NCBI GenBank assembly: GCA_014529385.2
Contig: CM043960.1
Coordinates: forward strand, 118,986,543 to 119,050,542
Source of the DNA: Adiantum capillus-veneris
Taxonomy: Eukaryota; Streptophyta; Polypodiopsida; Polypodiales; Pteridaceae
DNA length: 64,000 nucleotides
Reading direction: 5' to 3'
Below the pieces are notes generated by a model. It was not told the DNA's origin. It saw only the letters and a program-made list of their open reading frames with translations, and made no database searches. Positions 1 to 11,399 of this stretch are shown one piece after another. Within the stretch, counting starts at the first letter, position 1; the number at the start of each line of letters is the position of its first letter. Made by a program: the position numbers and the translations under genes.

Positions 1-391
1 GTCTAGAGGTGCACGGAGATCAGAACCATCGGGTTATAATCTCGTCTTTATTGGTCAATACCTATATTTGTGGGTACAAGAAATCTACAGACCCACGTCT
101 ACATGATACTGCATGTAGTGGACAAAACCCCTTTGCCTCTTCTCTAGCTGTAGCACTTCACAACATCTTAACATCTTTTCACAGTAGATCTTTTCACTGT
201 TCGTCTAACTCTAAACCCTAAACCGTAAGTAATTCTTGCATGGACTCGATCTAACGTAAATAAGCGTAAATATAAATAAACGTAAATCTAACTAAAAATA
301 AACCTAAATCTAATTTAACGTAAGTCTACATCTAACCTAATCTTTAACGTCTTTTGGGATAGTTTCCTACGACGTTAAAACTCTCTTCTTC

Positions 392-427
<36 letters not shown>

Positions 428-558
428 ACCTAAATAAACCTAAGTCTAATCTAATATAACATAAATCTAAATCTAACGTAAATTATGTTATATTAAAAAC
501 AAAGAACTAAACTAACAGGGATTATAAGAACCTTAAAACTGATTTAACACATAATTTT

Positions 559-920
559 TCACATAACTCGGCAAGAGTTGGCATTCTCATCACTAAAGAT
601 GTGAGAGTTAACTTCCGACGGTGACGCTGCCTCATCTCCATCCACATCTGACGACAGCAATTGGCCCTTTGGACCGTTCTTGCTCTTGTCACTAACTTTG
701 AAGTTGCTGTTGAATGACTAGAGGTTGTCTAGATGGTCATTGTCGGGGATGTAGTGACTCTTGCCGCCCTGAAGATCCACCTTCTTCCCTATCTTCTGAA
801 GACATTTCACCAGTACTTTTGGATCGACGGAGCCCACCATGAGTGAAGGCAGCAATACCCTATATTCCATTGAGGGCTTTCTTCACTCGCTTCATGCAGG
901 CATCGCAGTCTATGGAGACC
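559..920 (-). pseudogene. Captured HMA-domain (HIPP-like) gene fragment inside CACTA copy 2
   Basis: On the minus strand a reading frame begins VSIDCDACMKRVKKALNGI, which has the CxxC metal-binding signature and following basic helix of plant heavy-metal-associated (HMA) domains. An in-frame TAG follows. The second half of the domain (a VDPKVLVKCLQKIGKKVDL-type segment) is in another frame, and then comes a short Ser/Asn-rich tail. The fragment starts right after a TTTAG that could be a retained splice acceptor. HMA proteins of this type bind metal ions or act as metallochaperone-like proteins; this copy cannot encode one because of the stop and frame change. A sister copy with RMKKAL instead of RVKKAL lies at 36969-37330. 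Domain assignment is from motif recognition only. Confidence 0.6.
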
Positions 921-1149
921 TAAATCTAATCTAATATAACGAAAATCTAAATCTAGCGTAAATAAACGTAAATCTAACTAAAAATAAACCTAAATCTAAT
1001 CTAATTTAACTTAAATAAACCTAAATCTAATTTAACGTAAGTCTACATCTAACCTAATCTTTAACGTCTTTTAGGATAGTTTCCTACGACGTTATAACTC
1101 TCTTCTTCTTGTGTGTGTGCGCGTGTGTGGATGTGTGCGCCAATAAAAA

Positions 1150-1285
1150 GAGATAAATGGTATAACCTTTCTATCACCCATGCCAAGTATGATAGATTGG
1201 TTATGCCATTTCCCTCTTGAATAATAGGTCTTGAGTTCAACTCCTCGTCGGCTAGATCTTTAGGTCTTTTAATTTTAATTAGTTT
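1150..1285 (+). repeat. tRNA-derived SINE-like segment
   Basis: A tRNA-like internal promoter is visible: TAGATTGGTTAT resembles an A box and GAGTTCAACTCC, about 45 bases later, resembles a B box. A T-rich tail (TTTAGGTCTTTTAATTTTAA) follows. The same segment is inverted inside the other CACTA copy (about 36595-36735), and a diverged B-box half is at about 10500-10545. It may be a SINE that inserted in the CACTA ancestor, or a chance resemblance maintained by the CACTA family; no target duplication was identified. Confidence 0.35.
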
Positions 1286-1320
1286 CCTACGACGTTAAAT
1301 TAGTTTCTCTCTCTTTCTCT

Positions 1321-1520
1321 CTCAATGTGTGTGCGTTTTTTTGTTTATGCATGTTTTCTCTCTCTTTTCCTCTCTCAATGTGTGCGTTTTTTGTTTATGC
1401 ATGTTCTCTCTCTCTCTTTTCCTCTCTCAATGTGTGAGTTTTTTGTTTATGCATGCTCTCTCTCTCTTTTCCTCTCTCAATGTGTGTGTGCATTCTTTGT
1501 TTATGTATGTGTGTGTGCGT
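1321..1520 (+). repeat. About 54-bp tandem repeat array in CACTA leader (copy 2)
   Basis: Four imperfect units of roughly 54 bases each contain CAATGTGTG, then TTTTTTGTTTATGCATG, then CTCTCTCTTTTCCTCTCT. The array is flanked by (CT)n at about 1540-1580 and (GA)n at about 1603-1640. The inverted counterpart is at about 36375-36575. It gives rise to long spurious open frames of low complexity, which I do not treat as genes. Confidence 0.75.
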
Positions 1521-1537
1521 TTTTGTTTATGTTTGTA

Positions 1538-1583
<46 letters not shown>

Positions 1584-1589
1584 AACACT

Positions 1590-1635
<46 letters not shown>

Positions 1636-1784
1636 AAGAGGGGAAGGGAACATGAGAGTGAGGAGAGGGAAGGAGCATACCTGGCTCTCCTTCCTCTCCT
1701 CGTGTGTGTGTGTGTGTGTGGAGAAGAAAGAGAGAGAGAGAGAGAGAGAGGGAGAGAGTTACCTGCTCGTTGCTTGAGGGCACC

Positions 1785-1908
1785 GAAAAACTCAGATCTG
1801 AGATCTGAGTTTTTGGGCGCTCTCTGTTGTTTTTTTTAGCCCAGCCGGCGTCGCTATGAGCGTCGCAAATTTACTTGTAAATTTGCGACGCTCATAGCGA
1901 CGCCGGGA
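1785..1908. repeat. Subterminal hairpins of CACTA copy 2
   Basis: Two near-perfect palindromes lie close to the element end. One is AAACTCAGATCT paired with AGATCTGAGTTT around 1790-1815. The other has arms of about 27 bases built from GGCGTCGCTATGAGCGTCGC around 1848-1907, separated by a few bases. The motif GCGTCGCTAT recurs in many copies at the other end of the family (42590-42800), as expected of subterminal sites bound by CACTA-encoded DNA-binding proteins. Confidence 0.75.
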
Positions 1909-1947
1909 ATTTTTTTTTTTGAGCGTCACTGTGTGAGCGTCGCTAAT

Positions 1948-3723
1948 ATGAATAGCCTCTTGTAGTGAGTGACTGAAGCTTCTTGCCCCTTGAAGGCACT
2001 GTCTGCGGGTAGGACATCTCCCATCTCGTAGGATTGTATTCCTAGCTTGGTGGCCAACTCTATAGATATAAAATTGTGAGTAGAACCAGGGTCAAAGAGA
2101 ATAAAAGCATCATGTTCTCTTACCTTTCCCCAAGCATGGCATAGAGGAGATCCTTTGTGGTGAGTTTGGTGAGTCTCCTCCTCTTGGATTTCAACCAAGG
2201 AAGCTCTAGGAGGATCTTGGCGGTTGTTCTTTTGGGGACAAGCGCGGTACGCATGCCCTTGTTCACCGCACTTGAAACACCGGTTATCCTTACGATAACG
2301 CTCAAGCTCTTCAGGAGAGAGTTTATTCTTACCTTTGTAAACTCCCTTCTCTTTAGCTTTGTTGGAGTTGCCCTTAGGAGACTTTTGGACATTGTCCTTC
2401 CCCTTAGGCTCATTGGAACCCTTGTTTTCCAGGGGCTTATTATTTCTTTTTGCCCCCGTTTGAAAATTGATTCGAGAGGCGACCATAGTGTGGTGTATTA
2501 CCGCCGATATGGTACGTGGTCTTTGGGAGTTGACATACTCTGCCATTTCTTCGGTTAAGCCCGCACAAAATTGTTGCTTTTGCTCTCCAAAATCCAACCT
2601 TTTGAAGACAGTGGCTTTGAGTTGTAGGTCCCAAAACTTGTCTACATATTTGTGGATGGATTCATTGGGAGAGAGCTTTAAGCTTCGCCATTCGGTGAGT
2701 ACTTTGTCTTTGGCATCGGTGGCCAAAAATTGCTTCATAATGGAAGCTCTTAAAGCCTTCCATGTTCGTCGAGCTTCACCATTGGCTCGTAGGATAGACC
2801 ACCATTGTCTGGCGGACTTTTGAAAGTGCATAGCTACATGGCGTAGCTTAGAGGACTCCATGAAGCCCTCATCTCCAAACGCCGCATCGAATTGCTGGAT
2901 AAAGGCCAAGACTTTGTCCGTAGCACCAAAGGTACCATTATAGGTAAGGAAAGAGACGCTCTTCCCTCCCTCTTAATTTCTTCAACTTGGACGACCTATT
3001 CCATGCGGCATAGGATTTCCTATGGCCTCTTCTTTTTGATGGTTCAAAGGTTGCACCATCACTTTCTTCAGAGGGTGAAGAATTTGAAGAAGGTGGAGAA
3101 GAGGGTGACCTCTTTCTCGCCTTTTTCTTGTCTTGATCTTTGTCATCTTCACCATAGTTTTCATAAGAGGAAGAGGATGAAGAAGATGGAGAAGAGGGTG
3201 TCCTCTTTCTCGCCTTTTTCTTCTCTTGCTTTTCATCATCCCTCTTTGAATTATGGCGTGGAGAAGAGTGTGATGGTCTTCTCCGCTTTGGTGGTGATGG
3301 AGAGCGTTTAGCCCGCCGTCTTCGTGGAGCCATCTCCACCGAGGTGGCGGGAGACTCACTTCTTTCTCGTTCCTTCGGTAGAGGGTCTTGAGTTCTCCTT
3401 TGGGAAGGAGATGAATCATCAAGAAGTAAATTCTTGAGCCCTTCATAAGGATCCTCTTCTTCTTCCCGAATCGGAGAGAGACCTCTTTTGGTAGTCTCAC
3501 AAGGAGGCTTCCTAGGTGTTCTCTCGTCATGGTGAATAGCTTGAAGAATCCCGTGAGCACGGAGTTGCCGTTGCACTTCACTTTGGAGAGATGGATTGCC
3601 CATGGCTTGTTGAAGCCTAGAAACAAGATAGTTAACAAGCATTGAAGCATCATTAGTAGCTTTCTCATGAGCAAAATCAAAGTTATCAACATTAATTTCA
3701 CTCTCTTTACTATTGTCAGCCAT
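1948..3723 (-). pseudogene. Ty3 chromovirus Gag-Pol N-terminal part, copy 1 (broken)
   Basis: Reading leftward from the ATG at 3723 (MADNSKESEIN), the frame encodes the Arg/Ser-rich N-terminal Gag region. Near 2945-2975 two bases are missing relative to the intact copy at 49548, so the frame shifts. From 2909 the other frame continues through the Gag capsid-like region, a CCHC zinc knuckle (CFKCGEQGHAYRAC) and the start of the aspartic protease (FDPGSTHNFIS), until the CACTA insertion at 1947 cuts it. RT, RNase H and integrase would lie left of the window. Length and order match the intact copy where they overlap. Not functional. Confidence 0.9.
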
Positions 3724-4127
3724 TCTAACAACTTTTAGGTGTAAACTTCTTATGTGTACTTTGGCACTTCAAGCCCTAGTTGCTACTCCTCTTTACCCCT
3801 TTAGAAAAAGCACTCAAGCTACTGTACCCGCGGCTCGAATACCATTAATTGCAAGGAATAGAAGAGAGGGTCTTTCGACACCAAAACAGCACCGGCTCCT
3901 GTCAGGCTTCTAATAGCTCAATAGTGGTTAAGCCGTAGGCAAGCCCCGTAGGAATCCACTATTAAGACCATAGCTCTCGACGGTGATGCCCCGTTAACTG
4001 CACGAAGGCAGGCGCACTGCAAGGCTGAAAAATCCCTATTCTACTTACTCACAGGCAATTAATAATACCAACCATTTGTAGCTAGCTTGAGGACCTCCCT
4101 TCTTGAGCAAGAAAAGAGAAACCTTGA

Positions 4128-4139
4128 GCTCTGATACCA
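4128..4139 (-). promoter_or_regulatory. Primer binding site, Ty3 copy 1
   Basis: The minus strand reads TGGTATCAGAGC directly inside the LTR that begins at 4141. This is the standard complement to the 3' end of plant initiator tRNA-Met, and it fixes the minus-strand orientation of this element. Confidence 0.85.
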
Positions 4140-4140
4140 A

Positions 4141-5732
4141 TGTAACATTTAATGGCCTAATAACTTATGTGTAGCGGAAATTAGCATGAACATAGTGGGC
4201 ATTTCATTAGAATAGATTCCTAATGAGAATTACAAGAGTGCTTGGGTGGAGAGAGAAACAAAAAGCATAACACCTAGTTAGATAGCATCAACAATACTTT
4301 CAAAAGAGAGAGCAATTAAGCTATTGACAACAATTGAGGACCGGATTTTCATGGAGCCGGTCCCCCCTCCAAAAGGCTTTGTATTATGGTTTCTCCCATC
4401 AAGAGAGACATTGTACAATACAATTCTTTGTGTTCCTTCAAGACTAGCTAGTGCAATGAAGATGGAAACTTCATGCACTAAGCAAAACACTTACCAAACA
4501 CAACTTGAATTATCCCCGTTCTCAGACCCAAGACCTCACACACCTTCGAAGATGGTGAGAGCTAGCAGGTTATGAGAGTAGATTGAGAGGAAGAAGGAGT
4601 ATCTTACGAGAAAGATGTACATCTCCTCACATAATCACTCATATTAGCATAGCTTAGCTTAGTAATTAGCTTGGTAGAGGAGATGAGCATGCATTGAAGC
4701 TTGGCTCTTGGTTGGATCTGCATCCACATACCAAGAGAGTGTTGATGCATGTAGGCTTCTATCTCACAAGCTTGGAGTAGGTGATGAGCTCTCTATTAAA
4801 GCTTGGGAGGAGATAAGAGTATTCTTCCTTCACACATGGTCAAGTGTGAGTGTGTGTCAATGCCAAGCAAAAATCAGCCCCCTATCTCTCTTGGGCGAGC
4901 CCTTGTTGCTAATTTGGTCTGGCTAGCTTTTGCCTCATTGGACCTCCCCAAGTCAAGCCAATGGGTATTAAGCAGCATAAGTGATAGCCTTCTGACATAT
5001 GTCCCCCTTTCCCCTTTTGTGAGAGCTTTAGGTAATTAAATAATTAAACTAAACTCTCATTGGACCCCTTTGCCTCCTGGCCAATAGGAATCAGGCAAGC
5101 CATGGGGCTCCTGAATGCTCATTGGACCCCTTGGGAGACTACCCAATAGTCTTCTAGGAGACTTAATTCTCATTGGTTTCTTTTATTAAATGTTTTTAAA
5201 TTAATTAAACTAGATTTACTCTAGCTTAATTCTCATTGGTCCACTTCAAGGGTCATCCAATAGAAATTGGGCACACCTTGTGGGCATCTGCCCTAGGGAG
5301 CTGACATGTGTCCCTCATTCCCTTTGTGTAAAGGGAGCCTGTGTGTGTGTGTGGCTTTCTCTCTCATCCCCTACCTTTAGGGCTCGCCCCCTCCCATGTA
5401 GGGATGTGCAAAGACTTTTAGGGCACACACAAAGCATCCAATTTTCCCTTGGGTTGACCTTTGGACACAACCTTTGAATTTTGGAACCTTAGCATTTTGG
5501 AAGTCTTAATGGGCTGAACCTTAGGGTCTTTTTAGCCCATTGTTGCACATGTCTCTTTTGCAGATGGCCTCCCCTTTGGATCCCTATTTTCCCTCCTTTG
5601 GATCCCTACTGTGGCCGGTCTGCTAGCTTAGTCAATATTCTAGCTTTTTCTCCCCTGGCACTTCCCCACATTAAATGATCAGTTTAATATGAGAAAATCA
5701 TTTAGGAGAATTAGATATTGATTATTATCACA
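4141..5732 (-). repeat. 5' LTR of Ty3 chromovirus copy 1
   Basis: The LTR begins TGTAACATTT and ends ATTATCACA in plus orientation and is 1592 bp, exactly the length of the two LTRs of the complete element at 47539-56448. It carries the same ATTGG/CCAAT pair modules in reverse orientation (about 4900-5275). Its outer end at 5732 directly abuts MULE-like transposase coding sequence, so the element inserted into that gene. The other LTR of this copy is outside the window. Confidence 0.9.
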
Positions 5733-7331
5733 AAATGGAGTTCCAATTGCATGGGTCATGACATCAAGCTCAGAAACAAGTAGTATTGTGCAATGGCTTA
5801 CATGCCTTCGTAATAGGGCTCTTGATTACAATAGGAGATGGGACGCCAATGTATTTCTTGTTGATGATGCAACTGCTGAGATAAATGCTATAAGGTAACT
5901 CATTCTCATGTTATTGAAATTTTCACTTGTTCCTCTTTTTTGGTTTCACAAGTGGTGCTTATGAATGTTTTTAACCATTGTCATTTGTTTCAAATAGGGT
6001 GGTATTCAATATTCCAATTTATTTGTGCTTATGGCATGTCCGACGTAGTTGGCTCAAAAATTTGGTAAAGAAAGTCAAAGATTGGACAAAAAGAGCTCTA
6101 ATGTTTAGGCACCTTGGTGCAATCATGAACATGCGTGTTGAAGGTGGAGCTTCAGAGGCTATTGCACTAGATAACATAAGAGATAGTGTTGTAGATTTCT
6201 TAAGGGATTTTGCACATGAGAATGCCTTCATTGAATATTTTCGTACTTATTGGGTGGGAAAAGTTGGTAAGTTTGATTTCTAACTTAAGCACTTGATATC
6301 TACCAAACAATACTATTGTTCTCTAGTACTTATTTGAAATCATTTTCTATGCTTGTGTAGAGATGTGGGCTAGAAGTGTGAGGATGCTTCCCCATGCTAA
6401 TCAAGACACAAATGGAGCCATAGAATCGTATCATGCTACATTGAAGTCTCGATTTCTATGTGGCAAGAAATATATAAGGGGCCGTAGAATTGATTGGCTC
6501 TTACATAAACTAATAACCTCTTGTTTGCCTTATTTTTGGTACATAGATGAGGCGAAGAAAGGTGGATTTGTTAGAAACAAAGCGATACAAAAATTGATTG
6601 AGCATTCAATTGAAAGGGCTCAAACTATTCCCGATGGCGATGTGGCCTTTTTTCAAGAGGGTTCTAGAGTTATGGCAAAATTCAAGAGCCAATCTTCTCG
6701 TGGTGGGGTGCATTACCTTGTGTACAATGCTGATTGTGATTGGGGATGTTGTAATTGCCTATGGGCAATGAAGGGTAATATGTGCAAGCACCAAGTCAAA
6801 GTTATGTTACTCAAGGGTTTTAATTTGAGCACTATTGTGGGCAAGTGCCTTAACTTGTATCATGATGGACATGACAATATTATTGCTTCTACTAGCAACT
6901 CGCCCATAATGGCTCATAGGGGTGAGGAGATAGATTTATGTCAAATTGGTATGAAAGAGCAAACCATAAAAAAGCCAAATGCGGCCCAATGCTATGCACA
7001 TGCTCTTGATATGGTGAAAGAAAATCCGGGTTTAGAAGAACATTTTGATGTTTTGATGCAAAGACTCTTGCTCCATTTGCAAGAGGTGCAAGCAAGGGGA
7101 TTGGATGGAGTTTTACATCCCGCCAAAGAGTTTGAACCAATTCAAGATGGATTTGGTAGCTCTATACAACGAGCGAAGCCATTCATTGAACGTCATGTGA
7201 GAAAAAGGACCTCAACAACAACGAGTCACAACACGGCTATGCCATTTCCACGACCAATTGCGGAAAAAAAGCGGTCAATGCAATCTACATTAGACTCCTA
7301 TGCTTTGGAAGATGGGGATATGCATTGTTGA
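5733..7331 (+). pseudogene. MULE-like transposase with SWIM zinc finger, 5'-truncated
   Basis: Three exons can be joined by consensus splice sites: 5733-5894, 5998-6266 and 6361-7331. Exon 1 holds GVPIAWVMTSS and FLVDDATAEINAIR, resembling the acidic catalytic region of Mutator-like transposases. Exon 2 holds LCLWHVRRSWLKN, the typical WH motif. Exon 3 holds SYHATLKSRF and a SWIM-type zinc finger (CNC, nine residues, then CKH: CNCLWAMKGNMCKHQVK), followed by a low-similarity C-terminal tail ending at a TGA. The N-terminal DNA-binding part is absent because the Ty3 LTR adjoins the first visible codons. The downstream frame is intact over 322 codons, so decay seems recent. Family assignment is by motif memory; a FAR1-related or other SWIM transposase is possible. 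Confidence 0.65.
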
Positions 7332-8448
7332 TGATTGTAGTGTTGGATGTTTATGGACATTTTGAGTTTTGGGTAGCCAATCTTTCATCGCCAAAATTGT
7401 GATCTTTCATCACCAAAATTTCATTTGCACGAATAGCTTTGATTTATTTTGATTTGAGTATAAATGTAATGGGCACCTCATTTTGTGAATAATTTGTGGA
7501 GTGTAGTGCCAAAAGTGGGAAAAAGGGGGATAATGTGTAGAAGTAGGGATGTTTGTGTGGGTGTAAAAATTAAAGTGGGTAAAGATGGAGAAATAGTGTG
7601 TGTGTGTGTGTGTGCGTGCGTGCGTGCGCACACGCGTGTACCCCCAAAATGTAAAGTGGGTAAAGATATAGAGATAATATGTGTGTGTGAAAGTGAAAGT
7701 GTATTTTAACGGGCTGAAATCCTTAAATCTCGGTTAGATTTTGAGCTCGCCTTGAAGAAAACTTTGGTAATTTTCACAAGTTTTAGTGTAATTACCTGCA
7801 AAAGCTTCAAATTTTGACCCTTTCACCGAGAGTCGGTACCATTCAATTTACGAGTTGCAACTCCACCCTCTCAAAACAGCTTTTAGTGTAATTACCGGCG
7901 AAAGCATCAAATTTTGACCTAAAAACCGGGAGAATTTCACGTTTATCCTTATTTTTTTTGTTAGGATTCCTGCATTCCTATATTCCCTGGATTTTGCCAA
8001 GAGTATTTAGAAAAATACTATTTTCTCTCTCTCTCTCTCTGCATTTTTCTCTGGGCTGACGCTCTCTCTCTCTCTAAGAGTCTCTCTCTTCTCTCTCTAA
8101 ATAAATAGCGCAGACCATCTCGCTCTCTCTCTTCTCTCTCTCTCTCTAAATAAATGCGCAGACGTTTAGAGCGTGCGTGCGGTACAGGCCTGTGGCTACG
8201 GCTTTCCGAGGTACAAGCTTTCGGCGTGCGTGCGGTACAGGCATGTGGCTACGGCTACAGCTTTCCGAGGTGCAGGATTTCGGCTGCAGTACACAGCGGC
8301 GCCGGCATTGGTGACTTTCCTCCCGACGGCCAGCCCAGCATGGCTCTATGGCTGAGGTGGCAATCTGCCAGCGCGGACTAGTGCTCGAAAATTATCACGA
8401 GCCCTGTGTGTCACATAGATGCGTGTAGTGATCATAGAGAGAGAGACA
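7332..8448. other. Non-coding DNA with short duplicated segment and CT-rich tracts
   Basis: I see no convincing gene. A segment starting TTTTAGTGTAATTACC occurs twice about 99 bases apart (about 7781 and 7880), each followed by AAGC.TCAAATTTTGACC, and a weaker relative lies near 10365-10420. A (GT/GC)n tract is at 7596-7635 and (CT)n clusters are at 8023-8150. At 8170-8280 two GTGCGTGCGGTACAGGC units repeat about 60 bases apart. Confidence 0.5.
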
Positions 8449-8637
8449 TTGAATGGATAGCATATCTGTGTTTCTGTGTGTATAAGGTCATTTGTACGAG
8501 AGTTATATTAGTAGAGAGAGGAAGAGAGAGAAAATCCTCTGTGCAATGCTAATTGGAGAGAGAGAGAAGAGCGCCAATGCTTGTGACTGTGTGTGTGAAC
8601 TTTAGAGAGAGCGAGATAGATCCTGTTATAGCGCCAA

Positions 8638-8677
<40 letters not shown>

Positions 8678-8908
8678 GTAGTGCTAGGGAGAGAGAAATA
8701 GAGTAGCCAAATAGTTCGAGAGAGAAAAGAACATCGATTGTAGGGTATAATAATTGTGTGTGTATTGCTTGGAAACATTGTGTGTGTTGGGTAGAGAGAC
8801 AATCGTGTCCGTAGCATAACGAGGAAGAGAGATAGCTGAGAGAGAGAATTGCTGCTTATTGCACGCTAGAAAGATAGAGAGAATAACTATGGCCTACTGT
8901 TAAAGAGT

Positions 8909-8954
<46 letters not shown>

Positions 8955-9883
8955 CTTTGTAAGAACTGGAATATTTAGAGAGGTAGAGAGATTTTAGTTA
9001 ATTGAATGACGATAGCATCGGCAAAAATCGATAACCTGTGGTTAGTTAAGTCAACTTCAAAAATAACTGCATAATGTTTGGTTTTAAAAATGGAAACACA
9101 CATAAAAGAGAACACTGATAATTTTGCATCATAAGAGCATAAAAGGGAGATTTTATTTTCATATTGTTGTAAAGTCAAAAGCAAAATTTGTTTGTGTCAA
9201 AAGTTTTTAATCAAAATTTTCATTCATAAGCAATGACAATTACAAAACTGTCATATGCACGTTTAGAGAAAACATTGGGTTGAGAGTTGAACATTTGGTT
9301 GTTATCAATACAAAGATTTTGCCTTATGATGTCTACGTGTTGTGAAGAAAATTTGCACATAATATGTATGTGTTTAGAAATAAATCAAAATCCGCCATGA
9401 TTTTAGAGCTGTGAGATAAAAGATAGAAATTTGGCAAGATATTATTATATTTTGTGAATTGAAACTGTGCTATAATTAAATTGAACTATAAATTAGCAAA
9501 TTAGTGAAGCTGTATTTGAACAATTCTTGATAGGATAAAAATGTTTCTAAAATGATATTAAAAAGAAATGTAAGTAGGATTTTTATGAACGCATAAATAG
9601 AAAATGGGTATAAAATTAGATATAGTTGGACTACGAAATATAGGAGAATAGGCAAATTACAAACAATAATTTATAAATCTGCTAAAATGGGCTTGAGAAT
9701 AGTAAGTAAGTAGCATATTAGTACAATCTTAAGTTAGTTAAGGGGGCTGTTAGGATAATTGAACATAGCTAGAAAGACTTGGAAGGCATCATTGAATGTT
9801 GTAGGAGCAAGAAGAGGGGCAGTTGACAAAGATGAAGGATGAGTGCATGCATTGAGCTGCTTATAATACTCAAGAGGGGAGGA
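8449..9883. repeat. GA-rich direct duplication, unit 1
   Basis: This stretch matches 10851-12361 over most of its length. Both copies start TTGAAT.GATAGCATATCTG, contain interspersed GAGA tracts (here 8640-8674 and 8911-8952), continue into an AT-rich half with TCATAAGAGCATAAAA, and end near GATGAAGGATGAGTGCATGC and CTCAAGAGGG. The pair might be long terminal repeats of a short non-autonomous element with about 0.97 kb between them, but I could not find a primer binding site, a polypurine tract or a clear target duplication. Confidence 0.7.
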
Positions 9884-10808
9884 ATGTAGACCCCAATATG
9901 TATTCACATTTTGTACCAAACTCGGGTTAATTTGGGATCTGTATGGGCATGTTAGAAGCATTTGCATGCAAAACATTACATAAATATGCATGCTTAACAT
10001 GATTCTATGTCTGCTGCATATGGATGGTTGGTTATTGCTTGAAACATTGAATTTAATTTATGATTGAAATTTGAATGCTTGGTCACTGTTTAGCGGGAAG
10101 CTTAAAAGTCTGTTTGGTATTCTATGACCTAGATTTTGTCTTAAACTTAGAGAGTTAGATAGTGTACATCTTAGCAAGGAAGCTCAAGTTGGACTCTAGT
10201 GGTAGTGCAGTAATAGTTTTGAGAATGAGAGAACAAGAGTCTTTTTGCCATGTTAAAAGAATTAGGGTTTATGTCTTTTTAATTGCTAAAATGACAATGT
10301 CTTGGCTAGACTCTGTGACTGCCTTAAAGGGAGTCGATGTTGAATTCTGAAAAGTTTTAGTAACTTGCAGGACTTTCATCACAAATTGGATCTATAAATC
10401 CGGGAGACTTTCAAGTTTAACCTTGTTTTCGTCGCATTGCGAGCATGAAGTGTATAAGATGTCTTCGACGAGAATTAGAGAGAGAGAATAGAAAGGTAGA
10501 GGTCTTGAGTTCAATTCTCATCGGATAGATCTTTAAGATCTTGCGGGTTTACCCTACACAATTTAAATAACTATAAAAGGTGGGAACAAGGTCTTTATAG
10601 ACCATATATAATTGGAAAAAAATTTAATTAAAAAACACGTATTTTTGGTTGGCAGCTATGAACTGCCGTGAGGGGGAGTGTGCATGAGGAGAGAGAGTCG
10701 CCAGGATGCTGGAGGGGAGATGAAGAGAGCGAGGGAGTCCATGAGGACTGCCCACAGTGAGAGAGAAGGACCGCAAGGAGGCACACCGCCATGGGTGCGC
10801 ATCAATAG

Positions 10809-10850
<42 letters not shown>
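9884..10850. other. Spacer between the GA-rich duplicated units
   Basis: No supported gene. A SINE-like B-box half with AGGTCTTGAGTTCAA lies at about 10500-10545, resembling the segment in the CACTA leader. A 43-base (GA)n tract at 10809-10851 precedes the second unit. Confidence 0.4.
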
Positions 10851-10853
<3 letters not shown>

Positions 10854-11076
10854 AATCGATAGCATATCTGTGTTTCTGTGTGTATGCTTGTGACTGTGTG
10901 TGTAAGGTCGTTTGTACAAGAGTTATATTAGGAGAGAGAGGAAGAGAGAGAGAAAATCCTCTCTGTAGCACTAATTGGAGAGAGAGAGAGAGAGAGAGAG
11001 AATATCGCCAATGCTTGTGAATGTGTGTGTGTGAACTTTAGAGAGAGAGAGATAGATCCTGTTATAGCGCCAATAC

Positions 11077-11107
<31 letters not shown>

Positions 11108-11361
11108 CGAGTTTGTTCTTGCTGTAGTGCTAGGTAGAGAGAAATAGAGTTGCCAAGCAGTTCGAGAGTAAGAGAGAGAAAAGAACATTGATTGCAGGGT
11201 ATAATAATTGTGTGTGTATTGCTTGCAAGCATTGTGTGTGTCGAGTAGAGAGACAATCATGTCTGTAGCATAACGAGGAAGAGATATAGCTGAGAGAGAG
11301 AATTGCTGCTTATTTCACGCTAGAAAGATAGAGAGAATAACTATGGCCTACTGCTAAAGAG

Positions 11362-11399
<38 letters not shown>

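Larger units (their letters stand above)
1..1947 (-). mobile_element. CACTA (En/Spm) transposon copy 2, 5' part, cut by window edge
   Basis: This segment is the reverse complement of 35887-37873, the first 2 kb of the complete CACTA element further right. Its terminus at 1934-1947 reads AGCCTCTTGTAGTG, the complement of the CACTACAAGAGGCT terminus there. The outer boundary at 1947 abuts Ty3 Gag-Pol sequence (1948 onward), so this copy inserted into the chromovirus; the candidate 3-bp target base triplet on this side is AGT. The rest of the element, including any transposase gene, lies left of the window. It contains the same subterminal hairpins, about 54-bp tandem units, SINE-like piece and captured HMA exon as the other copy, so all of these predate amplification of the family. 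Boundary and identity are read directly from the sequence; the family name rests on the TIR plus the Tnp2-like genes of the other copy. Confidence 0.85.

Noticed and set aside
9..221. 70-residue frame MHGDQNHRVIISSLL, also at 37653-37865
   Set aside because: It lies in the CACTA leader antisense to the transposase genes; no recognisable domain, and conservation is explained by recent duplication of the element.
208..226. Plant telomere-like CTAAACCCTAAACC
   Set aside because: Only about two CCCTAAA units, inside the CACTA leader among many CTAAATCTAA-like repeats; too short to call an interstitial telomere.
1325..1783. Long open frames on both strands rich in Ser-Leu or Arg-Glu repeats
   Set aside because: They arise from (CT)n/(GA)n and the about 54-bp tandem units; the same artefact occurs at 10624-11260, 14805-15287 and 36043-36563.
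8170..8385. GC-richer stretch with GTGCGTGCGGTACAGGC twice, resembling a CpG-rich promoter or exon
   Set aside because: No supported start, splice sites or product; short internal duplication only.
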